This document shows positions 49,131-58,753 of a DNA stretch of 64,000 bases, piece by piece. The translations under genes were made by a program, and so were the position numbers. The stretch is from Talpa occidentalis. Lineage: Eukaryota > Chordata > Mammalia > Eulipotyphla > Talpidae. The notes beneath the pieces were generated by a model. It did no database searches, was not told the DNA's origin, and was given only the letters and a program-made list of their open reading frames with translations. The stretch covers positions 63,179,361 through 63,243,360 of the forward strand of contig NW_023605194.1 in the NCBI RefSeq assembly GCF_014898055.3, read 5' to 3'. Position 1 is the first letter of the stretch, and each line of letters starts with the position of its first letter.

Positions 49131-49399
49131 TTTTAAAGATTTATTTATTTATGCATACAAGAGCTAGGGTGTAGACCAGAGGTGCAGGGGGAGGGTGAGA
49201 GGATCCACCAGAGAGAGAGTGGGGAACAGAACAGGTGGACTGACTGAAATACACTGCTGAGGGGAGCAGTGGGCGAGATATGAGAGGACTGCTGCGCAAT
49301 GTGAGTCACCTCCTTGGCTGGGGATTGAACTCATACTGCAGTGGCTGTGGAGAGCTTCATAGTGCTGAGACTTAACCTCATGTGCCACCAGGGAGGCCT
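49130..49399 (-). mobile_element. tRNA-Glu SINE (type 1)
   Basis: Flanking repeat AGTGCCATTTTAT; FXYD4 intron 1. Confidence 0.93.
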
Positions 49400-49964
49400 A
49401 AGTGCCATTTTATAAGGCTTTGTTAAAACCTAATCAGATGCCTAACTCAAAGCTCAAGAGAGGGCTGCTTGTAACTCAGGCTTTGGTGCCTGCCTTCCTG
49501 ACCTCACACATAGGGCCCTAGGCTATTGTTTCCAAATATATGGGCTTGGGGCACTCTCCTGCTGAATTCTTGGCCTCCACAGAGGACACACCCAGGGCTG
49601 TGCAGTGGAGAGGAGCAATAATTAAGAACACAGCAGAAGCAGAAGTAGGGGGGTGGGCGGGGGGTGGGTAGTGCTACCACCAGCAGCAGGCAAGAGACCT
49701 ATACCCCCACCCCTGCCAGGGACTCTAAATCCAAGCAGCCCTAAATTCCACCCTCAGTCCAGATTGCCACCAGGGAATTACCTGGCAAGTGGGACACTGC
49801 TTCTTTCTCCTTAGAGTAGGATCTATTCTTGTCCCATTTACCAGTCCCCGCAGGGACTGTGTCCTTGAGATAAGACCCTTCCCAGCATTCTATATTGTTA
49901 GCTGCAGGCAGGCATAGGGATGGTCAGTGTTCCTTGTGAAAACTATTGTAATTAACTGCTGAGC

Positions 49965-50165
49965 TCAACTGACTGGATTTCAATCCCCCCTCAGCCACTT
50001 AACAGCTGTATGACTCAGCCAGTTACCTAACTTCTCTGTGCGTTGGTGTCCTGTAAAAGGAGGATAATTATAATTAACAACCACATACGGTATTGATTGC
50101 AATAAATGAGTTACTGTATGTCAAATCTAAGAATAGTGGTTAGCACATAGCACTTACTAAGACGT
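49965..50165 (+). mobile_element. MIR SINE relic
   Basis: Classic MIR order: 'ccacttaacagctgtatga', then 'aacttctctgtgcgttgg', then 'ggttagcacatagcactta'. Confidence 0.85.
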
Positions 50166-50212
50166 AACTACCCAGGTCCTTTTTTTTTTTTTAAGTTTCT
50201 GGTGTGCATTTT

Positions 50213-50966
50213 TTTTTTTAAAGATTTATTTGTTTATTTATTTATACAAGCACTGGGTACAGTCAGAAGCGCGGGAGGGTGAGAGAATTCACCAGAGCCA
50301 GAGCGGGGAGCAGAGCAGGCAGAAGGACCGAAGTACACTGCTGAAGGGAGCAGCGGGCGGCAGGAGAGGTCTGCGCGCCATGCGGGACCCTCCTCCGGTG
50401 GCCGGGGAGCAGCTGTTATAGAGCAACCCCGATATTAAACGGGTTCCTGGCTGTGGGTCCTCACCCGCGCGCTTTAAAGGGACTTATGAATACTCTACTA
50501 CAGACACACACAAAAGGGTTAATAAAAGGTTTATTTACAAGAGAAAAAGAAATAAGGAAAATGTACAACTCAGGGAGAAAATAGGGAAATAAAGTCTTTA
50601 ATGCGTCCTACCCGATCCGACGACCTGGAAACCCAAAGTCACTCTCAGAGCTGGCCGGACGCTGCGAGCTGGTGGAGAGCCAAAAATGGGGGATTCCCCA
50701 AAGCCCACGTGTTTGCCTTTTGTATCCACCTGGCTGCTTAACCCCACCCTCAGGTCCCAGCCACCTTCCCTTTGGTGGTGATGGGATTTGGAGTTCCCAG
50801 TGTCTTTGGCTTTGACCTGGGGTGGGGGTGGAGTCCACAAAGCCTATATGGAATTTGCTTTGGGACATCCTTTTCCCCCTAACACAGCCAGGGATCGTAC
50901 TGGTGCTGCAGAGGCTGCGGGCAGCTTCGCAACCCAGCGCTCAACCACTGCGCCACCGGGGAGGCC
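50213..50966 (-). mobile_element. tRNA-Glu SINE (type 2) split by a solo LTR
   Basis: The SINE parts are 50213-50413 and 50885-50966. The flanking duplication is ACCCAGGTCCTTTT (about 50171-50184 and 50969-50982). Removing the LTR plus one CAGC gives a continuous SINE. Confidence 0.92.
50414..50884 (-). mobile_element. Solo LTR (471 bp) of the same retrovirus family, inside a SINE
   Basis: Clearly related to the two proviral LTRs (same U5/R core and U3 segments) but more diverged, with a degenerate TATA (TACAAAA on -). It is flanked by the perfect 4-bp duplication CAGC (50410-50413 and 50885-50888). It interrupts the SINE at 50213-50966. It lies in FXYD4 intron 1, in the same direction as FXYD4. 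Confidence 0.92.
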
Positions 50967-50988
50967 CTACCCAGGTCCTTTTGACACA

Positions 50989-51385
50989 GAAGGGAGTGGA
51001 AGGAAAGGACATTAACACTACTTTTGAACACGGTGGGTGTTGATTTTAAATAGTCTCTGAAGCTGGCCCTCCTTTGGCTTCAGGTCTCCTCTCTTCCACA
51101 ACCCTGGAATTCCTGGATCATTAGAGTCTCAACTTCACTTTATCACATTCTTTAGCCAAAGTCTGGCTCTGTTTCCTCCAGCCCTCAACCCCCACCCGCC
51201 CCTCCATCCCAAATGACAGCGCTCTCAGAGCAGGCAACCTCCAATCCTCAAAATCCCCAAACACAGCCCCATTAGTGAGAATACCTGGGCACCCACCATC
51301 CCTTCCTCAGACTGGTATCCTTGGCCACCCTACCCTCGGAGCATAGGCAGTGCCAGCCCCCACCCCTCCACCGTTCTGAACTCAC
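50989..51385. other. FXYD4 intron 1, proximal part
   Basis: Unique sequence between the SINE/LTR composite and the noncoding first exon. Confidence 0.5.
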
Positions 51386-51455
51386 CTAAGGGCCAGGTGC
51401 AGAGAGCAGGTCTGAGGCTGCTGTGTTCAGCCCAGGTGGGTTCCGGCTCTTTAAA
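51386..51455 (-). promoter_or_regulatory. FXYD4: FXYD4 core promoter and noncoding first exon
   Basis: Read on the - strand, a GC box (GGGCGGGGC, about 51463-51471) is followed by a TATA-like TTTAAAG (51449-51455). About 25-30 nt later comes a short segment ending in a consensus donor, cttag|gtgagt (GT at 51384-51385). This fits a TATA-type promoter with a 35-40 nt noncoding exon spliced to the start-codon exon at 48.7 kb (acceptor about 48718). The start site is estimated at about 51420. Confidence 0.6.
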
Positions 51456-51759
51456 CCCAGTAGCCCCGCCCAGGGCAACAATACTATCTGGCCAGAGGGA
51501 ACTAGTCTTACGTCTTAGACTCTTGCAGCTCCTTCTCCCAGTGTGCTCTTAAGGACACAGCTTGCCCTGTCATACCCAGCACAGAGCAGAACTCTGAGGG
51601 GCTCTTGCTGAGGGTGGGGTGGGAGGGAGAGACAGGATGGTCCTCAGACCCTTCTCTGGAGAAGGTGGACTTTCAACTTCTTTAGCTCATCTAGATCCTA
51701 AAAGAGGGATGCTGGAGGGGAACAAGGTGTTTCCAGGGTGTTTCTCGGTTCTTATCTTA
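51456..51759. other. FXYD4 5' flank up to the provirus
   Basis: About 300 bp of unique DNA between the FXYD4 core promoter and the retroviral left LTR. Confidence 0.6.
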
Positions 51760-51763
51760 GTTC
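51760..51763. repeat. Target-site duplication GTTC, left copy
   Basis: GTTC lies immediately before the left LTR; the second copy is 59240-59243. Four-bp duplications are usual for gammaretroviral integrase. Confidence 0.7.
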
Positions 51764-52249
51764 TGTTAGGGGGAAATGATGTCCTGAGTTAATCCCATAC
51801 AGGCTTTGTGGACCCCACCCCCACTCCAGACTAAAGCCATCAAGACTCTGGGAAAGACAAATCCCATCACCACCAAGGGAGGGTGGCTGGGACCTGAGGG
51901 TGGAGTTGGGCAGCCAGGTTGGATATAAAAAACCAAATACGTGGGCCTTGGGCTCTCTCTCTGGCTCGTGATCGCTCGCCTCCTGGCTTCACCGCTCCTG
52001 GCTGGCGACCAGCTCTCAGAGCGCCATTTTGGGATTCCTGATCGGCGGATCGGGTAGGACTCATTTAAAACTTTGTCTCCCACTTTTCTCCCAGAGCTGT
52101 ACATTTCCTCATTTCCCCTTCCCTTGTAAATAAACCTTTTATTAACCTTTCGCGTGTGCCTGCAGTAGAGCATTGATAAGTCCTTTTAAGCGCGCGGGTG
52201 AGGACCCGCAGTCAGGCACCCCGTTTTGTATCGGGGTTGCTCTACAACA
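51764..52249 (+). mobile_element. 5' LTR of class I endogenous retrovirus (486 bp, + orientation)
   Basis: Starts TGTTAGGGGG and ends CTCTACAACA. It contains a TATA box (TATAAAA, 51924-51930) and AATAAA (52129-52134), placing U3, R and U5 in the order for + strand transcription. It is preceded by GTTC (51760-51763), which matches the 4 bp after the far LTR. It is about 98% identical, without indels, to the reverse complement of 58754-59239 (about ten differences counted by eye). It lies roughly 0.3 kb upstream of the FXYD4 first exon, pointing away from it. Confidence 0.92.
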
Positions 52250-52252
52250 GTT

Positions 52253-52270
52253 TGGCGCCCAGCGTGGTTT
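52253..52270 (+). other. Retroviral primer-binding site (tRNA-Lys-like)
   Basis: Three nucleotides after the LTR comes TGGCGCCCAGCGTGG, starting with the TGG complementary to tRNA CCA. The first 15 nt match the tRNA-Lys(CUU)-type site except for one position; the following TTT does not match. The position confirms the left LTR as a true 5' LTR. The tRNA assignment is tentative. Confidence 0.7.
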
Positions 52271-52434
52271 CCACGTTACACCCGCGGTTGAGCAGCCCAA
52301 AGTAACATTCCTTGCGTTGGTCACCATAAGCGCACTAGTTCTGCAGGACTAGCAGTATAATATTTGTCTCTAGTCCTGAAAAGTCTGTTTTTTCCCTGTG
52401 CGTACAGCCCTTGTGGGTGCGTTTTGACTCAAAT
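52271..52434 (+). other. Proviral leader between primer site and gag
   Basis: 164 nt leader of the provirus. Upstream in-frame codons without ATG run into gag from 52411, so a non-ATG extended Gag, like glyco-Gag in gammaretroviruses, is possible but unproven. No clear packaging hairpin was identified by eye. Confidence 0.5.
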
Positions 52435-53686
52435 ATGGCCTCAACCATGAGCCTATACAGTTTCATCCCTAGCCTGAGTTCTTTCAGTTTCCTTCCGGCC
52501 TTGAATTTGAGTAGCCTTCTTCCATTAAATATCACCACCAGTTTCATTAATATAAATAATTTGATGAAGCCTGGTGTATGGCACGTGATTTTACTATTGT
52601 ATACATACATGGGTGGTTTACAAGCCATCCCTTTACAGACTGTGCTTCTGGGTGGTTTTTTGGTAATATGTGTAAGCGCAATTTGCTACATTCTTGTTTC
52701 TGTGAGAGGTAGAAGTTCTACTTCATATACTGAGAATGTGCAACAACACATTCAGGCTCTTAACATAGCCATGCAACAACAAATTCAGGCTTTTGATTTA
52801 ACTATTAAGAGTATAAGGGATGAAAATCGTAACGTTTTTGAGTCAGCTTATCAAAGCATGCTGTATCAAGTGCAACAACAAAATCGGACTTTTGAGTCAG
52901 CTTTTAAAGGTATGCAGGACCAGATACAGGCCTCCCTCCATAAATTAGATATGGCGGAGGCGAAGGCTAGGCTAATGGTGCAGAGAAAGGATAGACCTTC
53001 CCCTTTCCGTGAGGACAGCCAGCGAGCAGAGTTAGAAGAGGAGGAGCATCATATTTTAAATACTTTAAATACATCAGGACAAAATCCTCTTCCACGTGAC
53101 AAGGCCCCTCCCGTGCAGACCCCTGAGGCTGCACAGCCTCCACTGCCCTCTGGGGAGGACACTAAAATGGCGTCTCCTCCCCACACTAGACTCGGCACCC
53201 ATTTTGGCAGGAAGGATCAACCTGAGGCAGGGCAGTTTCCCCTTCTCCAGATGCCAATGGGTGGCTTAAATGAACATGGGAGACCTGCTGGGTACTTTTG
53301 GTCGCACCATCCGTTCAGTACTGCGGACCTCCTAAATTGGAGGGGCTCTGTTCCCTCGTACCGGCAGGCTCCCAAGAGGATGGCGAACTTGTTTGCCTCT
53401 ATCTTTGTCTCCCACCGCCCTAACTGGGCAGATATACAGTCCATGCTGCACACTTTATTAACGCTGGATGAGCAGAGGATGGTATTCAGGAAAGCCAGGG
53501 AGGAGGCTGACCGTCTCCACCAACAGGATAGGCAGTCCCCAGAGCCAGAGGTTGTTGTCCCAGAGAGAGATCCTGGATGGGACCCTAACAATGGAGGAAC
53601 GGCAATGTTGGAGCTGTACAAAAAATGTTTATTGGTAGGACTGAAACAGGGGATCCCCAAACAAAAAAACTTTAACAAAATATTGC
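52435..53686 (+). pseudogene. Endogenous retroviral gag, 5' part, with membrane anchor, coiled coil and p30 start
   Basis: Frame from the first good ATG (52435) to the SINE insertion point. The N-terminus is not myristoylation-type (MAST, not MG). Residues about 48-59 and 68-90 are hydrophobic, the second a clear membrane span (VLLGGFLVICVSAICYILV) followed by RGR. A Q-rich amphipathic stretch with repeated FESA/QQQ units (about 100-180) looks like a coiled coil. A Pro-rich linker follows. The capsid start (PFSTADLLNW, then RPNWADIQSMLHTLLTLDEQR) is recognisably gammaretroviral p30. The frame is open up to the SINE. It is called a pseudogene because of the SINE. The membrane-anchored N-terminus is unusual for Gag. 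Confidence 0.85.
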
Positions 53687-54033
53687 GGGCCTCCCCGGTG
53701 GCGCAGCGGTTGAGCGCTGGGTTGCAAAGCTGCCGGCGACCTCTGCGGCGCCGGTTCGATCCCCGGCTGCTCCCCGGCCACCGGAGGAGGGTCCCACATG
53801 GCGCACAGACCTCTCCTGCCGCCCGCTGCTCCCCTCAGCAGTGTACTTCAGTCCTTCTGCCTGCTCTGCTCTGCTCCCTGCTCTGGCTCTGGTGAATTCT
53901 CTCACCCTCCCGCGCTTCTGACTGTACCCAGTGCATGTATAAACAAAACGAACGAACAAACAAACAAATAAATAAATAAAAACATGCCTCTATAAAAAAA
54001 AAAAATTAAAAAAAAAAAAAAAAAAAAAAGATG
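53687..54033 (+). mobile_element. tRNA-Glu SINE (type 2) inserted in gag
   Basis: Full-length young SINE with head GGGCCTCCCCGGTGGCGCAG and box B GGTTCGATCCC. Its long tail contains ACATGCCTCTAT followed by A runs. It is flanked by a perfect 13-bp duplication (AACAAAATATTGC) at 53674-53686 and 54034-54046, so it entered after the provirus. Confidence 0.95.
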
Positions 54034-54801
54034 AACAAAATATTGCAACTCGAGCAAGGAGCTAATGAGGATCCATCAGAGTTCCTTGAGAGGATTATTC
54101 AAATTTACACTAACCACACGGATATAAACCCAGATGCCCCAGAAAATGCTCGTCTGATCACTATGGCTTTCATTACCCATAGTGCCCCAGACATAAAGAA
54201 AAAGTTAGCTAAGGTGGACGGCGTCACAGAGATGAGTCCGTCCCAGGTAGTGGACCTGGCATTTAGGGTTTATAATAATAGAGAGGACAGGAGACCGAAA
54301 CCTGCGACTGTTTTCTTACAAAGAGAACACAGAACAGGGTTTCAGGGAAACAATAATGGACAGAGACGCGAACCCCTAGGAAGAAATCAGTGTGCTTTCT
54401 GTAGGGAAGAGGGACATTGGAAGTACAGTTGTCCCAGGTTACAGGGAAGTGGCAGACGCAATAATTATAGAAGGCAGGATAGAAGACAGAGAACACCAAG
54501 ATATGATGATTCACGTAGGGGTTACAGGAGGGAATATAGAAGGAGTACACAGAACCAGGAACCAAGGAGAGAGGAAAGAAGACAAATGTTAGCACAGAGT
54601 AGAGGCTCAGATGATGACAGGGAATACAGACAGAGAAGGAATCGAGAGCCCAGCACAGAGGAAAGGAGACAAATGACAGCACAGGGTAGAGCCTCAGGTG
54701 AAGATAGGAGGGAATACAGACAGAGTAGAAGGAATCTAGAGCCAAGTGCAGAAGAAAGGAGACAAATGATAGTTCATGGAGAAAGTTCAGATGCAGAATA
54801 G
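54034..54801 (+). pseudogene. Endogenous retroviral gag, 3' part (p30 end and nucleocapsid)
   Basis: The same frame resumes after the SINE. The p30 C-terminus is visible (ANEDPSEFLERI..., MAFITHSAPDIKKKL). A single CCHC knuckle follows at 54391-54432 (C-x2-C-x4-H-x4-C), as in gammaretroviral nucleocapsid. The remainder is Arg/Glu-rich and contains three imperfect copies of a roughly 30-residue unit starting EP..EERRQM. It ends in TAG (54799-54801), which lies in the same frame as pol. Confidence 0.9.
54555..54800 (+). repeat. Tandem repeats in the 3' end of gag
   Basis: Three diverged copies of a roughly 90-nt unit encode EP(R/S)xEERRQM followed by an acidic-basic segment (DDREYRQRR-like). 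This is a local coding repeat with the period kept in frame. Confidence 0.75.
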
Positions 54802-57012
54802 GGGTGCCCGGGGGCTCCACTAGATCTAGAGAAGCCCATTAGAATAACCCCCTCAGAGCCCAGGGTAACACTCGCTGTGGGGGATCGTCTCATTGATTTC
54901 TTGGTGGACACTGGAGCGACATACTCAGTTTTGAATTCAAAATTAACTAAAATGAGCAAAGAGACTGCAGCAGTCTCTGGGATTACAGGAAGGCCACAAC
55001 AGAAAGCCTTCCTGCAACCTTTGGAGTGCCGGCTAGGCACCACACAGCTCCAGCACAGCTTCCTATACATGGAAGAGTGTCCAATCCCTCTACTTGGTCG
55101 CGATCTTTTAAGTAAGCTCAACGCACAAATTATATTCTCACCAAAACATCAGAGGCTTCACCTACAGGTGCCTCCAGAGCATGCTCTGCGGTTCCAGATG
55201 GTACTTACTCAAGATGTTCCACCGAAAGGTGAAATTTTACCTCCAGAAATTGTTGAAAGAGTAAGTAAATGGGTATGGGCTGATGGAACCCCAGGACGTG
55301 CGAAAAATGCGGAGCCTGTAAAAATAGAAGTGATAGAGGGGAGCAGAACCCCGAGGAGGAAGCAATACCCCTTAAAGGAGGAGGCCTTGAGGGGAATTGA
55401 GCCAGTATTGAAAAGGTTCCTTCAATCTGGACTCATTCGGCCCTGTCGCTCACCGTATAACACTCCGATTCTGCCAGTGAAGAAACCCCATACAGGCGAG
55501 TACCGTTTTGTCCAAGATTTAAGGGCCATTAATGACATTGTTCGGGATTTACATCCCACCGTGCCTAATCCCTACACCTTATTAACTGCCATACCTGGTG
55601 ACTTCGGGTGGTTTTCGGTATTAGACCTGAAGGATGCCTTTTTCTGTATCCCAATAGATGTCCAGGATCAACCGCTTTTTGCCTTCGAATGGCAAGACCC
55701 TAAGTCCAAGAGCACTCTCCAGTATTGCTGGACTGTGCTTCCACAGGGGTTTAAGAACTCCCCAACTATTTTGGGGGAAATACTGGCCAGGGATCTCAGG
55801 AAGGTTCAATTAAACCAGGGCGTCTTGTTGCAATACGTAGATGATTTATTGATTGCAAGTCCAGACTACAAATCTTGTCTGGAAAATACCATAGTGGTAC
55901 TGAACCACCTGGCAGAATGTGGCTATAAGGTGTCACCCCAAAAGGCACAGATCTGTAAACAAACGGTGACGTATTTGGGGTTTGAAATTAGGAAAGGCAG
56001 ACGGAGCTTGATGACAGAAAGGAAACAAGTAATTTCAGCCCTTAAAGTCACCAGCAACCGGCGACAGTTGCGTGGATTTTTGGGTATGGCTGGGTTTTGC
56101 AGGATTTGGATTCCTAACTTTGGATTAATAGCAAAACCCTTGTATGATGCTCTCAAAGGCCTGGACTCTGAACCTTTGTCTTGGACCTCAGAATGTCAAA
56201 AGGCCTTTGAAGAAATAAAAGTAAAGTTGATTTCAGCACCAGCATTAGGGCTTCCAGATCTTAGGAAGCCATTCAAACTTTATGTACATGAGAGACAGGG
56301 TGTTGGCCTTGGAGTACTAATCCAATTGTTGGGACCAGAAATGCAGCCCGTTGCATATCTGTCCAAACAGTTGGACCACACCACTAAGGGATGGCCTCCA
56401 TGTTTGCGTGCTGTAGCTGCCACTTGTGACCTCCTACACGAGGCGGAGAAGTTTACATTGGGTCAGCCCATCACTGTGTGTGTGCCACATCAGGTCTTGA
56501 CATTGCTGGAGCAGAAGGGTGGACTTTGGTTGACTGCTGGGCAAATGGGAAAGTATCAAGCAGCTCTGTTGGACAATCCTAATGTGAAGCTGCAGGTTTC
56601 TAACTCCCTGAATCCTGCCACACTGCTTCCAAGCAATGCAGATGGACCTGAGGATGACACTTTAATCCACAACTGTTTAGAAACCATAGACACAGTGTAT
56701 GCCAGCCGACCAGATCTGACTGACCAGCCTCTGCCAGACCCAGAGTGGGAGCTATTTACAGATGGCAGCAGCTTCATGGACCAAGGCCGTCGATGTGCTG
56801 GATATGCAGTGGTGACGCTCCAGAACACCGTGGAGGCCAAGGCTCTTCCGGCAGGTACATCAGCGCAAAAAGCTGAATTAATAGCCCTGACCCGTGCATT
56901 GGAACTCTCGAAAGGTAAAAGAGTCAATATATTTACTGACTCCAAGTACTCTTATGATTCTCCACATGCATGGGGCCATTTGGAAGGAGCGGGGACTTCT
57001 TACTGCCAGTAA
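54802..57012 (+). pseudogene. Endogenous retroviral pro-pol: protease, reverse transcriptase, RNase H start
   Basis: Opens directly after the gag amber codon in the same frame, with no further stop until 57010. Protease active site DTGATYS at 54907 and LLGRDLLSKL downstream. Reverse transcriptase has LPQGFKNSP and the catalytic YVDD at 55834-55845. The connection domain is followed by RNase H (FTDGSS, then AELIALTRALELS, then FTDSKYS). The family resemblance is class I/gammaretroviral. The frame is lost near 56950-56967, where the rest of RNase H moves to the next frame. Apart from that the domains look complete, consistent with a recent insertion. Confidence 0.92.
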
Positions 57013-58422
57013 CAAGGACGTCAAACATCCATTAGAAATCCTGGCCCTGTTAAAGGCAGTAGCTTTACCATCAGCTGTTGCCGTGATGCATTGTCCTGGC
57101 CACCAAAAGGGTGGGTCTGACATGGCAAAGGGCAACAGGGCAGCCGATCGGGTAGCTAAGGCCGCTGCCCATTCTGCCCTCCAGGGTGCACTCATCCCTC
57201 TTGTGGACCTGACTCAGTATGCTCCTGAATACACCGAGCGGGATGAGGAGAGAGCTCGTGCATGGGGATTTACTGAGTTTGACCCCAGCTCTACTTGGAG
57301 AGTATCATCTCCCATGGGATGATACTCCTCCCGAGGCCCTGGTATATCTGGTGCTAAAACATCTTCATGAAGGATCTCACTATAGGAGAGATGCCTTATT
57401 AGAAACAGTGCGCCCATATTTGAAGGGCCCGTATTTACACAAAATAGCACAACGGATCACCAGAGGTTGTGAATTATGTGCCAGGAATAACCCCAAGACT
57501 AACTCCCACCCTAAAGCCATTGGGGTTCAATATCGGGGCAAGTGTCCTTTTGAGGACTGGCAGGTGGACTTTACACAAATGCCTAGGACAACAGGCAATT
57601 TCCAAATATCTCTTGGTTTTTGTCGACACGTTCTCGGGATGGGTGGAAGCATTTCCCACAAAGACGGAAAAAGCTTCCGAGGTTGCCAAACAGCTACTGA
57701 AAGAGATAATCCCTCGCTTTGGGTTGGCGGACTCTATCCAGAGTGATAATGGGCCGGCATTTGTCTCTGACGTCACCCATGCAGTAAGCAGTGCGTTACA
57801 GATAAACTGGAAATTGCATGCTGCATGGAGACCGCAGTCTTCCGGGCAAACAGAAAAGATGAACCACACCGTGAAGAAAACCTTGGCAAAACTGTGCCAA
57901 GAAACACAACTTCGTTGGGACCAGGTACTATCCCTTGCCCTCCTCCGCATAAGAGTGGCACCTAGAAGTGGGCTACAATTAAGCCCCTTTGAGACTGTGT
58001 TTGGAAGACCTTTCCAGGCCTCAGTTCTGAAAGCCAGTCCAGACATAGCACAAGATTGCCGGATCACGCAATATGTGAAACACATCCAGGAGGTTCTGGC
58101 AGTAATTCATAACTTTGCAACCTCAAGGATCTCTATGCCTCCTGATCAGCCATTGCATCCCTTCAAACCTGGAGATCAGGTCTTACCGAAGACTTGGCAG
58201 AGCGGGGATGCTCAAAACCAGCTGTCAGAAAAATGGACTGGTCCCTATGATGTCTTGTTGAGCACACATACCTCTCTGAAACTTGCAGGCATAAAACCCT
58301 GGGTACATCATTCCAGAGTTAAGAAAGCCCCAGGAGGAACTGACCCAGAGACGAAGTCCCATGGGTCTTGTGAACCCATTGAGGACTTGAGGTATTTGTT
58401 CAGGAAGCAGACAAAAACTTGA
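56960..58422 (+). pseudogene. Endogenous retroviral pol 3' part: RNase H end and integrase, three frames
   Basis: The RNase H remainder (HCPGHQKGG, GNRAADRVAK) reads in frame 2. Integrase then continues in frame 3 from about 57290-57325 and in frame 1 from about 57596-57612. The zinc-binding HHCC part is present (HLHEGSH, then CELCARN). The catalytic triad is present: D at 57567, D at 57745 (IQSDNGP) and E at 57853 (SSGQTEKMN). The C-terminal domain with KPGDQVL and WTGPYDVLL ends at a TGA at 58420-58422. The frame changes make it non-functional as it stands. Confidence 0.9.
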
Positions 58423-58753
58423 ATATTACTGACTTCTTTTCCAGTTATTGTTACAGGATGCCCAAGGACTCATTTTTTTTCCCTGAAGAAACCCTGAGAA
58501 AACTAAGATGCTCTAACCAATCTTCTTCCTTTCAAAGTTTAGGAGACGTGAAATAACATCTAGGATCATGCATATGCTGCCACTATTTTTTTTACACAGA
58601 AAGGTTTTCAATCTTGATTTTGATTTTGTTATTTTTTTTAACTTTTTGCTTGTTTTTACCTTTGAGATTTTTTTCTCTGCTTTCTTTTTGTTACTTTGGC
58701 CAATGAGTGAAACTGCAGTTGCATGAGATATCCCACGCGTGATAAATGGTAAC
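58423..58753 (+). other. Short non-env segment between pol and the right LTR
   Basis: Only 331 bp separate the integrase stop from the LTR. The stretch is T-rich and has no env-like frame, no signal peptide and no purine tract next to the LTR. It may be residual 3' untranslated or recombined sequence; its origin is not recognised. Confidence 0.6.

Noticed and set aside
58423..58753. Search for env between pol and the right LTR
   Set aside because: No frame of useful length, no signal peptide, no surface/transmembrane motifs.
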